A stretch of 42,157 bases of DNA from the NCBI RefSeq assembly GCF_002723615.1, contig NZ_KZ304970.1, forward strand, positions 12,837 to 54,993, given 5' to 3'. Under the pieces are notes generated by a model. That model was not told where the DNA came from, made no database searches, and saw only the letters and a list, made by a program, of their open reading frames with translations. This document shows, one piece after another, positions 8,638-16,402 of this stretch; the first letter of the stretch is position 1, and each line of letters starts with the position of its first letter. The translations under genes and the position numbers were made by a program. Source of the DNA: Limimaricola cinnabarinus. GTDB taxonomy: Bacteria; Pseudomonadota; Alphaproteobacteria; Rhodobacterales; Rhodobacteraceae.

Positions 8638-9327
8638 CTAGGCCCCGGCGCTCACCACCACCTCGTCGATCCCCGCATCGACCGACTGGCAGGCCGCCAG
8701 CAGCTGCGCGCAAAGATGCGTCTGCACATAGGCCGCGTGAAACCGCGACGGCGCGCAGAGCATGAGCCGCCCGCCCGACCGCCCCTCGCGGCGCAGCGCG
8801 CGCAGCCACGAGGCATAGGGGCCGGGCGCCTCGGCATGCAGGATCGCCTGCGCCAGCGCCCATTCGCTGCCATCCGAAAGATCGGGCGGCGGCACCTGTG
8901 CTGCTCGCAGCGGCAGGGGAACGACCTTGCCGTCATCGGGTGCGTCCGAGAGCCGATGTTCGAAATCGGGGCCCACGCGCGACCAGCCCGGCCGCGTGTC
9001 CTCGAGGATGCGTTCGACCCCGAGCCGGTATTCGGCCACCCGCCCCCGCGCGCCCGCGCGGGTCAGCTCCAGCCAGCCCCGGCCCCGCAGCTTGGCCATC
9101 TCGCGCTTGACCGTGCGCTCATCGACCGACCAGAGCCGCGCGATCTCGCGCTGGCCGACGCAAAGCGCGTCGCGGGCCCAGCTGTAGCGCGCCGTCACCA
9201 GCGTGATGAGCCGCAGCACCAGCACCTGCTCGCTGCGCCCCTGCCCCAGCGCATGCGTCCCCATCGCGGTGAGCAGGTCGTATTTGCGGGCGGCGGCTCC
9301 CCGGCCCAGGGGTCTGGTGTTCAGCAT
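8638..9327 (-). CDS. DnaA-like plasmid replication initiator
   Basis: A 229-residue protein with a winged helix-turn-helix region (about 55-105, VGQREIARLWSVDERTVKREMAKLRGRGW) and a C-terminal segment (about 153-228) resembling the N-terminal interaction domain of DnaA: W..A...L........YASWLRAL.......L.L.APSRFHAAYVQTHL. It lacks the AAA+ ATPase. Roseobacter-group replicons carry a recognised DnaA-like replicase class with this build, paired with divergent parAB exactly as here. It should bind the repeats upstream of its own gene and load the helicase. An alternative ATG at 9351 adds eight residues; both starts have plausible ribosome-binding sites. Confidence 0.85.
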   Translation of the reverse strand: MLNTRPLGRGAAARKYDLLTAMGTHALGQGRSEQVLVLRLITLVTARYSWARDALCVGQREIARLWSVDERTVKREMAKLRGRGWLELTRAGARGRVAEYRLGVERILEDTRPGWSRVGPDFEHRLSDAPDDGKVVPLPLRAAQVPPPDLSDGSEWALAQAILHAEAPGPYASWLRALRREGRSGGRLMLCAPSRFHAAYVQTHLCAQLLAACQSVDAGIDEVVVSAGA

Positions 9328-9530
9328 CTCGTCCCGTCCTGGCGCCCTCATAGCATCCCTGCGCGGTCCGAGGCCCCAAGCGCCCCGGTCCCCCGACGAG
9401 GGGCAGCGTGATTCCAACGCCTTTCCTCGACTGACCCCGATTTGCGTCCTGAAGCACGATTCTGTCAAGCGGAGTCCGGTTCCGGGCCGGGCAGCCCGCC
9501 CTATTTCCATCTGGAAATCGGTATATATTG

Positions 9531-9617
9531 GTATTGGGGGACATCCAGGGTGTCCCCTATTCCGCCAGTTTTGTCCCCTATTCCGCACCCCGCGGAGGAA
9601 ACCTGTCCCCCCATTCG
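9531..9617. repeat. Iteron-like repeats, TGTCCCCYATTCCG type
   Basis: Two identical direct copies of TGTCCCCTATTCCG start at 9551 and 9572, exactly 21 bp (two helical turns) apart. A diverged direct copy, TGTCCCCCCATTCG, starts at 9604, 32 bp (about three turns) further on. A fourth copy in the opposite orientation (gtattgggggaca, 9531-9543) sits against an AT-rich tract. The helical phasing and the position beside rep suggest binding sites for the initiator. Confidence 0.7.
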
Positions 9618-9817
9618 GGACGTCAGGATGGCGGGGATGACGGGCGGCGGCAGCGGCGGTCCGGGGCGGGTGGCGAATCGCTCCGCCCCTTGTGGCGTTG
9701 GCAATGCGCCGCTTTCTCGAAAATCCCGAGTTTGACGATATTTCACTTTCGCTCATCTGCAAAACCGTCGTAAATCGCCTTATTGCAAGAATTAGCGTTC
9801 CTGCGGTCGGGCCGACA

Positions 9818-9837
9818 CGGTTCCCCGCGGGGAACCG
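9818..9837. promoter_or_regulatory. parS-like centromere site 1, ahead of parA
   Basis: A perfect 20-bp palindrome, CGGTTCCCCGCGGGGAACCG. Its core fits GTTNNNNGCNNNNAAC, the form of parS known from alphaproteobacterial repABC plasmids. It overlaps the start of the parA ribosome-binding region (GGAGGG at 9837-9842), so ParB bound here could also repress parAB. Confidence 0.82.
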
Positions 9838-9852
9838 GAGGGCAGAAACCGC

Positions 9853-11148
9853 ATGTTCACGCACACCGACCTGGCCCGGCTGCAGGCGCAGTCGCTCAAG
9901 ATGCAGGGCTTCATCCGGCAGCAGACCTTCTCGCCGGAGAACGAGAAGAAGCTGCGCCGCTTTTCGAGCTGGGAGGTGGCCGAGCTGATCCTCGGGCTCA
10001 ACCCCTCGACCTTCCGCGGCCGGCTCGCCGCCGATCCGTCGCTGCCGCAGGGCCATGTCGAGGAGGATGGCCGGCAGCGCTGGTACAGCCTCGACGAGAT
10101 CAACGAGCTGCGCCGCCGGCTGCGCCACAAGAACAAGCCGCTGCTGCCGCCCCGGCCGCAGGGCAAGCGGGCGATCCGCGCCGCCGTCGCCAACTTCAAG
10201 GGTGGCGCCGGCAAGTCGACCGTGGCGCTGCACTTCGCCCATGCCGCGGCGCTCGACGGCTACCGCGTGCTTTGCGTCGACTTCGATCCGCAGGCGACGC
10301 TGTCGCATTCGATGGGGCTGTCGGACGTGGCCGAGGAATACACCGTCTGGGGCATCATGGCGCGCGACCTCATCCGCGAGACCGCGCGAATGAACGCCGC
10401 CGGGCGCGGCGCGGAAAGCGGCACCGCCCTGCCCGAGCGCAAGCTGCCCGCTTCGGTCACCGGCATGGGGCTCGATGATCTGCGCGTCACCGATTTCATC
10501 AAGCCGACCTCCTGGCCGACGATCGACCTCGTGCCCTCCTGCGCCAATGCCGCCTTCGTCGAATTCGCCTCCGCGCAGTACCGGCACCTCAACCCCGAAT
10601 GGTCCTTCTTCGCCGCGGTCGATCGCTACCTCGATCAGCTGCCCGAGGACACCTATGACATCGTCATCTTCGACTGCCCGCCCGCCATCGGCTACCAGTC
10701 GATGAACGCGGTCTTCGCCGCCGACGTGCTCTATATCCCCTCCGGCCCCGGCTATTGGGAGTATGACAGCACCACCTCCTTCATCGGCCAGCTGGCCGAG
10801 GCGCTGGAGGATCTGGGCCGGTTTCGCGGCGCGGTGCCGCCGGGCACCGAGCCCGACAAGCACTTCGCCGACATCCGCTTCCTGCTCACCCGGTTCGAGC
10901 CGAACAACGACCTGCACCGCGCGATGCAGCAGGCCTTTCACAAGGTCTTCGGTCCACAAGTGGCCGAGCACCCGATCGAGATGACCCGCGCGGTCGAACA
11001 GTCGGGGCGGTTCCTGAGCTCGGTCTACGAGATCGACTATCGCAACATGACCCGCGAGACATGGCGGCGCGCCCGCGCTTCCTTCGATCGCGCCTATGAC
11101 GAGTTCCGCGCCACCCTCGTGGCGGCGTGGGACCAGCTGGAGGACTGA
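9853..11148 (+). CDS. parA: ParA/RepA-type plasmid partition ATPase
   Basis: A 431-residue ParA. An N-terminal DNA-binding region (about 35-95, SSWEVAELILGLNPSTFRGRL...) is of the MerR-like/HTH kind seen in type Ia ParAs, which autoregulate their operon. The deviant Walker A FKGGAGKST (115-123) has the signature lysine 116, followed by CVDFDPQATLS (Walker A') and a Walker B-like DIVIFDCPP. ParA forms nucleoid-bound gradients that move the ParB-parS complex and so segregate the replicon. It has a GGAGGG ribosome-binding site ten bases ahead and is one base from parB, forming an operon. The length, longer than chromosomal Soj proteins (about 260 residues), supports plasmid origin. Confidence 0.93.
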   Translation: MFTHTDLARLQAQSLKMQGFIRQQTFSPENEKKLRRFSSWEVAELILGLNPSTFRGRLAADPSLPQGHVEEDGRQRWYSLDEINELRRRLRHKNKPLLPPRPQGKRAIRAAVANFKGGAGKSTVALHFAHAAALDGYRVLCVDFDPQATLSHSMGLSDVAEEYTVWGIMARDLIRETARMNAAGRGAESGTALPERKLPASVTGMGLDDLRVTDFIKPTSWPTIDLVPSCANAAFVEFASAQYRHLNPEWSFFAAVDRYLDQLPEDTYDIVIFDCPPAIGYQSMNAVFAADVLYIPSGPGYWEYDSTTSFIGQLAEALEDLGRFRGAVPPGTEPDKHFADIRFLLTRFEPNNDLHRAMQQAFHKVFGPQVAEHPIEMTRAVEQSGRFLSSVYEIDYRNMTRETWRRARASFDRAYDEFRATLVAAWDQLED

Positions 11149-11149
11149 G

Positions 11150-12256
11150 ATGGCCAAGAAGCGCAGCGTCTTCGACATAGACTTCACCCCCGACCAGCCC
11201 GAACCGGAGGCATCCGAGCGGTTCCCCGCGGGGAACCCGGCGCCCGATCCGGCACCGCCATCCGCGCCGCAGCCACCGGCGCGGCGCGGCCCGATGGCCT
11301 CGGCGATCACCGAGACGGCGGATGCCGCGCGCGGCCGGGCCGAGGCCGAAGCCGCGATCCGGGCCGAAAACGACGAGCTGGCGCATGAGCATGTGCGGCT
11401 GAAGAAGCTCGGCCTGATCACCGATCTCGTCGCCACGGACGCGGTGAAATGCTCCAAGCTTGTCCGCGACCGCGCCAAGGCGCGCGACCCCGAATTGGAA
11501 GAGCTGAAGCTTTCGATCCAGGAGATCGGCCTGTCGAACCCGATCCGGGTCGAGCAGGACGGGCTGGGCGGCTATGAGCTGATCCAGGGCTTCCGCCGCC
11601 TTTCCGCCTTTCGCGAGCTTTATGAGCAGACCGGCGATTCGCGCTATGCCCGCATCCCCGCCGCGATGGTTCCCCGCGGGGAACCGGTGCGCGAGCTCTA
11701 TCGCAAGATGGTTGACGAGAACCTGGTGCGAAAGGACATCTCGTTCGGCGAGATGGCGCAGCTTGCGCTGAACTATGCCAGGGAGACCGGGACCAAGCCG
11801 CATGACGCCGTCTCCGAGCTCTATGCTTCGGCGCTCAAGCAAAAGCGCAGCTATATCCGCAGCTTCACCCGGGTGCTTGAGCGCGCCAAGGGCAAGATCC
11901 GCTATCCCGAGGCGATGCCGCGGGCGCTGGGGCTGGAATTGTTCAAGATCATCGACGCCGACCCGCTCCTCGGCGACGACCTGATCGCCATGCTCGACCG
12001 CGCCCCCGAGCGCGATGCCGAGACCGAGATCGCGGTGCTCAAGGATTTCATCCACCGTGCGCCCAAGATCGTGAAGCCGCGGCCCAAATCGGTCTCCAAG
12101 ACGATGCTGCGGCTGCCGCAGCCCGAGGGCGAGGCGCGGATCGCCGCCTCCGACGGGCGGGTCGAGCTCCGGCTGGCGCGGGATTTCTCGGCGCTCGACC
12201 GGGCGCGGCTGCAACGCGCCTTCGAGGCTTTTTTCGAGGCGCTCGACGGCGAATGA
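11150..12256 (+). CDS. parB: ParB/RepB-type partition protein
   Basis: A 368-residue ParB. A basic/Pro-rich N-terminus is followed by the ParB N-terminal domain: ELEELKLSIQEIGLSNPIRV, then GYELIQGFRRLSAFREL (the GxRR nucleotide-binding box) and ENLVRKDISFGEMAQLA. A helix-turn-helix region and C-terminal dimerisation segment follow. ParB loads on parS and spreads, stimulating ParA. Two of the four parS-like palindromes lie inside its coding sequence, where they encode the peptides RFPAGNP and MVPRGEPV. The start codon follows the parA stop after one base. Confidence 0.93.
   Translation: MAKKRSVFDIDFTPDQPEPEASERFPAGNPAPDPAPPSAPQPPARRGPMASAITETADAARGRAEAEAAIRAENDELAHEHVRLKKLGLITDLVATDAVKCSKLVRDRAKARDPELEELKLSIQEIGLSNPIRVEQDGLGGYELIQGFRRLSAFRELYEQTGDSRYARIPAAMVPRGEPVRELYRKMVDENLVRKDISFGEMAQLALNYARETGTKPHDAVSELYASALKQKRSYIRSFTRVLERAKGKIRYPEAMPRALGLELFKIIDADPLLGDDLIAMLDRAPERDAETEIAVLKDFIHRAPKIVKPRPKSVSKTMLRLPQPEGEARIAASDGRVELRLARDFSALDRARLQRAFEAFFEALDGE
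11220..11237. promoter_or_regulatory. parS-like site 2, inside the 5' part of parB
   Basis: A perfect 18-bp palindrome, GGTTCCCCGCGGGGAACC, identical to the core of site 1. It lies in codons about 24-30 of parB, in the variable N-terminal linker where coding constraint is low. Confidence 0.78.
11668..11685. promoter_or_regulatory. parS-like site 3, inside the middle of parB
   Basis: The same 18-bp palindrome occurs inside the conserved ParB domain region and is read in another frame than site 2 (MVPRGEP rather than RFPAGNP). Exact conservation of the DNA despite a different reading frame argues that the DNA site, not the peptide, is selected. Confidence 0.78.
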
Positions 12257-12259
12257 AAA

Positions 12260-12289
12260 AGGGCCGGTTCCCCGCGGGGAACCGGCCCT
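12260..12289. promoter_or_regulatory. parS-like site 4, extended to a 30-bp palindrome after parB
   Basis: The 18-bp parS core at 12266-12283 is extended on both sides to a perfect 30-bp palindrome (AGGGCC...GGCCCT). It starts three bases after the parB stop. On the reverse strand the hairpin is followed by TTTTTC, so it also looks like a rho-independent terminator for the DUF2934 gene that converges on parB. Confidence 0.75.
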
Positions 12290-12314
12290 GATGCTTAGGG
12301 CGGCTTGGCGGCTC

Positions 12315-12716
12315 TCAGCCGGTGCCGTCCGGCGCCTCGCCCTTCTTGGCGCGCGGTTTGCGCGGCTTGGTGGCGCGGGCCGGGGCCTTGGTCGTCTTGG
12401 CCGCCGCCTTCGACGCCGTCTTGCGCACAGGCTTGGCCTCGCCGCTCTCATCGGGTTTGCTCGCCGCCTTCTTGCGCGGCGTCTTGGCGCGGCTCGGCGG
12501 CTCGGGGGTGCCGGGGCCGGAATTGTCCTCGTCGCTCTTGTGGACCTCGGGCTCGGGGCCGGCATCGCCGGCGCTGCGGCTCTCATCCTGCATCTGCGCG
12601 TCGATCTCGCGCGCGGCCTCGTGCCAATGCGCGTCGTTCTGGCCCTCGGGCGATCCGTCGCGCTCCCACAATTCGTAGGCGCGCTTGCGGATCCGCTCTT
12701 CGCGATCGTCTGCCAT
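12315..12716 (-). CDS. DUF2934 protein with a Lys/Ala-rich basic tail
   Basis: 133 residues. The N-terminal 40 residues (IRKRAYELWERDGSPEGQNDAHWHEA) match the DUF2934 pattern common in alphaproteobacteria. The C-terminal half is a low-complexity basic tail of repeated Lys-Ala-Pro-Thr units (for example TPRKKAASK, KTASKAAAKTTKAPARATKPRK), resembling histone H1-like tails, so nucleic-acid binding is possible but unproven. I chose MADDREER as the start because upstream in-frame codons look non-coding. It converges on parB, with a parS/terminator palindrome between the two genes. Confidence 0.8.
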   Translation of the reverse strand: MADDREERIRKRAYELWERDGSPEGQNDAHWHEAAREIDAQMQDESRSAGDAGPEPEVHKSDEDNSGPGTPEPPSRAKTPRKKAASKPDESGEAKPVRKTASKAAAKTTKAPARATKPRKPRAKKGEAPDGTG

Positions 12717-12909
12717 CTGGTACTCCCTTTCACAGAGCCGCTCGGCCGGACCCGGGCGGGGGCCCGGCCGTTCAATTGTCATGCGTCGCCACGCCGTTCC
12801 CCGGACCGGTCATGCCGCAGCCGCAAAACGAGCGTCGCGCGACAGCATGGCGATTTCCAGAGCGCGCCTTACGCCGGGTCACCACTGTGCGCAAGCGTAC
12901 CTATCGCTG

Positions 12910-13377
12910 TCAACCGCGGCCACGATAGCCCGGCACGCCCGCATCCGGAATCCAGACGCCCTTGGGCGGCTCGCCGGTCTGGTAGAACACGTCGATCGGA
13001 ATGCCGCCGCGCGGATACCAGTAGCCGCCCAAGCGCAGCCAGCGGGGCGAAAGCGTGTCGACCAGACGCCGCGCGATCGAGACGGTGCAGTCTTCGTGAA
13101 ACGCGCCATGGTTGCGGAAGGATGTCAGGAACAACTTGAGCGATTTGCTTTCCACCAGCCAGTCGCCCGGCACGTAGTCGAGCACGAGATGCGCGAAATC
13201 GGGCTGGCCGGTCAGCGGGCAGAGCGAGGTGAATTCGGGCGCGGTGAAGCGCACGGCGTAATCGACGTCGGATTGCGGGTTGGGCACACGCTCGAGCACC
13301 GCCTCCTCGGGCGATTGCGGCTGCACGGTAGTGCCGCCGAGCATGGTCAGGCCGTCATAGATGGATTTTTCGGACAT
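12910..13377 (-). CDS. queF: NADPH-dependent preQ0 reductase QueF
   Basis: A 155-residue unimodular QueF (EC 1.7.1.13), which reduces 7-cyano-7-deazaguanine to preQ1 in queuosine synthesis. The nucleophilic Cys53 lies in [11 protein letters not shown] with Asp60 nearby. The family signature [21 protein letters not shown] is present from residue 76, supplying the nitrile-binding Glu/His. No other queuosine gene and no preQ1 riboswitch were recognised beside it. The ribosome-binding site is AGGAGAG just upstream of ATG. Confidence 0.95.
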   Translation of the reverse strand: MSEKSIYDGLTMLGGTTVQPQSPEEAVLERVPNPQSDVDYAVRFTAPEFTSLCPLTGQPDFAHLVLDYVPGDWLVESKSLKLFLTSFRNHGAFHEDCTVSIARRLVDTLSPRWLRLGGYWYPRGGIPIDVFYQTGEPPKGVWIPDAGVPGYRGRG

Positions 13378-13441
13378 GGGACTCTCCTGCTGTCATGACC
13401 CGCATGTGGGGGCGGGGGGGCGATCCGCCTAATGCCGGGGG

Positions 13442-13467
13442 AGGCGGGGCCGGGCAAGGCCCCGCCT
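13442..13467. terminator. GC-rich hairpin after the phosphomannomutase gene
   Basis: AGGCGGGGCC-GGGCAA-GGCCCCGCCT is a perfect 10-bp stem seven bases beyond the stop of the reverse-strand hexose-phosphate mutase gene. No U-tract follows, so it is a weak or factor-assisted terminator candidate. Confidence 0.5.
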
Positions 13468-13473
13468 GCGGTC

Positions 13474-14877
13474 TCAGCCCGCCTCGCGCAGCCGTGCGGC
13501 CAGCCGGTCGAGGTGATGCGCCAGCAGCGCCTGCGCCCGATCCGGGCTGTCGGCCTCGGTATAGAGCCTGCATTCGGGCGCGTTGCCCGAGGGGCGCAGA
13601 TGCACGATCTCGCCATTGGCGAAGGTCACCCGCAGCCCGTCGGTCTCGTCGATCCCGGCCTCGGCGCTGCCGGTGTCGAAGAAAGCGGCGCGGGCGTCCG
13701 GGTTCCGGCGCAGCGTTTCGATCAGCGCCATGGAGCGCTCTGACGGCACCTCCTGCAGCCGGTCGGCGGCGGTGAAGCGCGGCGGCAGCCGCGCGGCCAA
13801 CTGCGCCAGCCCCCGGCCTTCGGCCCGCGCCGCCGCCAGCGGCGCCACGATGGGCAACACCGCGTCACGGGTCATCAGGGGGGCGAGCGCGCCGTTCGGC
13901 CCGCGCGCGGCAAAGCCCAGCAGGAACCCGCCATTGGCCTCGTATCCAACCACGGCGGCCGAGGCGTTCTCGGCCAATGCCGCCTCCATGCCCGCGATGA
14001 CGAAGGGCGAGCCGATCCGCGTGCGCCGGACCTCGATCCCGTCCACACGGTCGATCAGCGTGTTGGAGGAGACCGGCGTCACCACGATCCGTGCGCCCAG
14101 GAGCCGGGCGGTGAGCGGGCCCAGAACGTCGCCGGGGATCATCGCGCCCTGCGCATCCGCCACCATGGGTCGGTCGGCATCTCCATCGGTCGAGATGATC
14201 GCATCGAGCGCGTGCTCATCGGCCCAGCCCGCCAGCGCGGCGCGCGTGTCGGGGTCGACGGCCTCGGTGTCGACGGGGATGAAGCTGTCGGAGCGCGCGA
14301 GGCGCACCGCCTCGGCCCCGAGCCCCTCGACGATCTCGCCCAGCGTGTCGCGCGCGACGCTGCTGTGCTCGTAGACCCCGATCCTGAGCCCCGACAGCGC
14401 CTCGGCGCCGAAGCCGTCGACATAGCGCGCGACATATCGCGCGGCGCAATCCGGGTCCTGCTCGAGCGAGCCCTGGGCCGCGTCGGGCGCGCCGCCTGTG
14501 CGGAGGGCGTCGAGGATCGCCGTCTCGTCGCTCTTGGCGATCTCCCCGCCGGACAGGTAGAATTTGAGCCCGTTTCGGTCGGCGGGGATGTGGCTTCCGG
14601 TGACCATCACCGCCGCATGGCCGCGCGCCATGGCCGAAAGCGCCAGCGCCGGGGTCGGCACCGCGCCGCAATCGACCGCAGCCAGACCCGCGCCGCGGAT
14701 GGCGTCGATCACGGTCGCGGCAATGCGCGGCGAGCTGTCGCGCAGATCGCGCCCGACATGCACCGTGCCGCCATGCGGGCAGGCGGCGAGAAAGGCCCGG
14801 ATATGGGCATGGACCAGATCGTCGGTCAGCTCGGTCACCAGACCGCGCAGACCGCTTGTTCCGAATATGGGGGGCAT
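13474..14877 (-). CDS. Phosphomannomutase / phosphoglucosamine mutase family protein
   Basis: A 467-residue alpha-D-phosphohexomutase. The N-terminal FGTSGLRG motif is at 5-12, the phosphoserine loop TGSHIP has Ser95, the metal loop DGDADR is at 231-236, the sugar-specificity loop reads GYEANGGF, and the phosphate-binding RPSGNAPE lies near the C-terminus. The enzyme interconverts hexose 6- and 1-phosphates. With manC 25 kb away, mannose-6-P to mannose-1-P for GDP-mannose is the likely role, but glucosamine cannot be excluded. The start MPPIF has an AGGACG ribosome-binding site seven bases upstream; an ATG six codons earlier is possible. It is divergent from the LprI-type gene. Confidence 0.9.
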   Translation of the reverse strand: MPPIFGTSGLRGLVTELTDDLVHAHIRAFLAACPHGGTVHVGRDLRDSSPRIAATVIDAIRGAGLAAVDCGAVPTPALALSAMARGHAAVMVTGSHIPADRNGLKFYLSGGEIAKSDETAILDALRTGGAPDAAQGSLEQDPDCAARYVARYVDGFGAEALSGLRIGVYEHSSVARDTLGEIVEGLGAEAVRLARSDSFIPVDTEAVDPDTRAALAGWADEHALDAIISTDGDADRPMVADAQGAMIPGDVLGPLTARLLGARIVVTPVSSNTLIDRVDGIEVRRTRIGSPFVIAGMEAALAENASAAVVGYEANGGFLLGFAARGPNGALAPLMTRDAVLPIVAPLAAARAEGRGLAQLAARLPPRFTAADRLQEVPSERSMALIETLRRNPDARAAFFDTGSAEAGIDETDGLRVTFANGEIVHLRPSGNAPECRLYTEADSPDRAQALLAHHLDRLAARLREAG

Positions 14878-15007
14878 TGTCGTCCTGTTCGTCATGGGGC
14901 TGGCAGGACTATGCCACCCGCGCCGCTGCGCAGCAATCAGGGCCGACGGGAACAGCGCGCGGGCGGCGGGGCTTGTGGCAGCAAAGGATGCAGCAAGGAG
15001 CACGACC

Positions 15008-15754
15008 ATGACCACAGCCAGACGGTTTCCCCTGTTTCTCGCGGCGATGGCCCCGGCCATGCTCCTGTCCTCCGGGCTGGCGCAGGCGCAGCCCTCCTTC
15101 GATTGCAGCGATGCGCGCAGCGCGACCGAGCGGGCGATCTGCGCCAATCCGGGGCTTGCGGATCTCGAACTGCGCATGGCCGGCGTCTATGAGGAGCTGG
15201 CCCGGACGGTCGGCGAGACCGAGGCGCGGCGCATCGCCGACATCCAGCTCGAACGCCGCGAGCAGTGCGGCAGCGACACCGCCTGCATCGAGCGCCAGCT
15301 GCTCACCAGCATCGGCATCTTTCGCGCCGAGAGCCGCGCCGCGGCGACGCCGCCCGCCGCGGGCAGCGACGAGACGCAGGTCCTGTCGGATCTGCGCGCC
15401 GCCCTCGGGCGCGAGGCGGCGACCGCGCAGCAGGCCCCCTCGGCCGAAACGGACGAGGATGAGGGCAGCCATGCCGAAGAGCGCGCCGAGGGCATCGCCG
15501 AGGGTTTCGCGCGGCTGCCCGATTACCGGCGGCGCAACGTTCAGGGGCGGCTGCGCGATGCGGGACTGCTGACCGGGCCGGTCGACGGCGTCTGGGGCGC
15601 GGGCAGCAAGGCCGCGGTCGAGGCGCTGCTCGGCGAGGCGCGCGAGCGCGGGCGCAACTTTCCGGTGCATCGCCCCGCCGGGGCCGACGCGCTCTACCGC
15701 TTCATCGACAGCGACGTCTTCTATTACGAGTTCCTGCCCGAAGCCGCGCGCTGA
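15008..15754 (+). CDS. Secreted LprI/DUF1311-type protein with a peptidoglycan-binding-like C-terminus
   Basis: 248 residues. A signal peptide (about 1-27, hydrophobic LFLAAMAPAMLLSSGLAQAQA-like with Ala cleavage) precedes a cysteine-containing domain FDCSDARSATERAICANPGLADLELRM, the typical opening of lysozyme-inhibitor LprI/DUF1311 domains. A Glu/Ala-rich linker follows, then RRNVQGRLRDAGLLTGPVDGVWGAGSKAAVEALL, which resembles a PG_binding_1 repeat. A periplasmic or envelope role at peptidoglycan is inferred. The ribosome-binding site AAGGAG is seven bases before the ATG. Confidence 0.85.
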   Translation: MTTARRFPLFLAAMAPAMLLSSGLAQAQPSFDCSDARSATERAICANPGLADLELRMAGVYEELARTVGETEARRIADIQLERREQCGSDTACIERQLLTSIGIFRAESRAAATPPAAGSDETQVLSDLRAALGREAATAQQAPSAETDEDEGSHAEERAEGIAEGFARLPDYRRRNVQGRLRDAGLLTGPVDGVWGAGSKAAVEALLGEARERGRNFPVHRPAGADALYRFIDSDVFYYEFLPEAAR

Positions 15755-15832
15755 GGCGGGCCGTCTCTGGCCTTCGCGGCCCATCTCGTCCATCGGGGGC
15801 GCGAAACGGGAACGAAAGGCGAATCGGCGGCG

Positions 15833-16327
15833 ATGATGGGGCGGACACATCTGGCGTTCGGGGCCGTGGCGGGGGTGCATCTGGCGGGGACGACCCCGGC
15901 GCTCGGCCTGCCGATCATGGCGGCGGCGCTCTTGGGCTCGATCCTGCCGGATCTCGACACGCCCTACAGCAAGCTCGGCCGCCGGTTCTGGCCGGTCTCG
16001 AAGCTGGTCTTCGCGGTGTTCGGCCATCGCGGCGGCACGCATTCGCTGCTCTTCGCGGCGTTGGCCATGGCGCCGGTCTGGATGGTCTCGCCGCCGGTGG
16101 CCGTTGCGCTCGGGGCCGGGATCGCCACCCACCTGGCCGCCGACGCGATCAGCTTCGGGCAGGGGCCGCGCTTCAAGATCCGGGGCGCGGGCGTGCCGCT
16201 TTTCTGGCCGCTGCGCGACGGCAAGGCCGGGGTGCGGCTCGTCAAGGTGAACGGGCCGCTGGAAAATCTCGTGATCCTGCCATGGACGATGCTCTATGCC
16301 GCGCAATCGGGCTGGAACCTGATCTGA
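15833..16327 (+). CDS. YdjM/LexA-regulated-type membrane-bound metal-dependent hydrolase
   Basis: 164 residues with several transmembrane helices. The motif set is MMGRTHLAFG at the start, LLGSILPDLDTPYSKLG, and FGHRGGTHSLLF followed by THLAADAISF. The conserved His/Asp residues at the membrane face define the YdjM family of putative metal-dependent hydrolases, whose substrate is unknown. It lies between the LprI-type gene and the OPX lipoprotein on the same strand with short gaps, so all three may be co-transcribed. Confidence 0.88.
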   Translation: MMGRTHLAFGAVAGVHLAGTTPALGLPIMAAALLGSILPDLDTPYSKLGRRFWPVSKLVFAVFGHRGGTHSLLFAALAMAPVWMVSPPVAVALGAGIATHLAADAISFGQGPRFKIRGAGVPLFWPLRDGKAGVRLVKVNGPLENLVILPWTMLYAAQSGWNLI

Positions 16328-16402
16328 CCGCGCGCGACGGTGTTTCCATATGCCTGCCGCTGCGATAGGTTGGCGCAAAACAAGGCAGGCACCGGATCCC
16401 TC

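Larger units (their letters stand above)
9328..9852. other. Candidate replication origin (oriV) between rep and parA
   Basis: This 525-base intergenic region separates the divergent rep and parA genes. Moving from left to right it contains: a perfect inverted repeat ATTTCCA-TC-TGGAAAT near 9503-9518; an AT-rich tract (about 9520-9536, gtatatattggtatt); four copies of a TGTCCCC-based repeat (9531-9617); a second AT-rich stretch (about 9729-9795); and a parS palindrome next to parA. Iterons beside an AT-rich unwinding element next to an initiator gene are the standard layout of an iteron-type origin. No TTATCCACA DnaA box was recognised. Confidence 0.7.

Noticed and set aside
8638-11478. A 946-codon reverse open frame across rep and parA
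   Set aside because: Only the last 230 codons match a protein family (the replication initiator). The rest is antisense to parA and the origin region.
12878-13377. A preQ1 riboswitch ahead of queF
   Set aside because: The gap between the mutase gene and queF is short and GC-rich, and shows no preQ1 aptamer signature.
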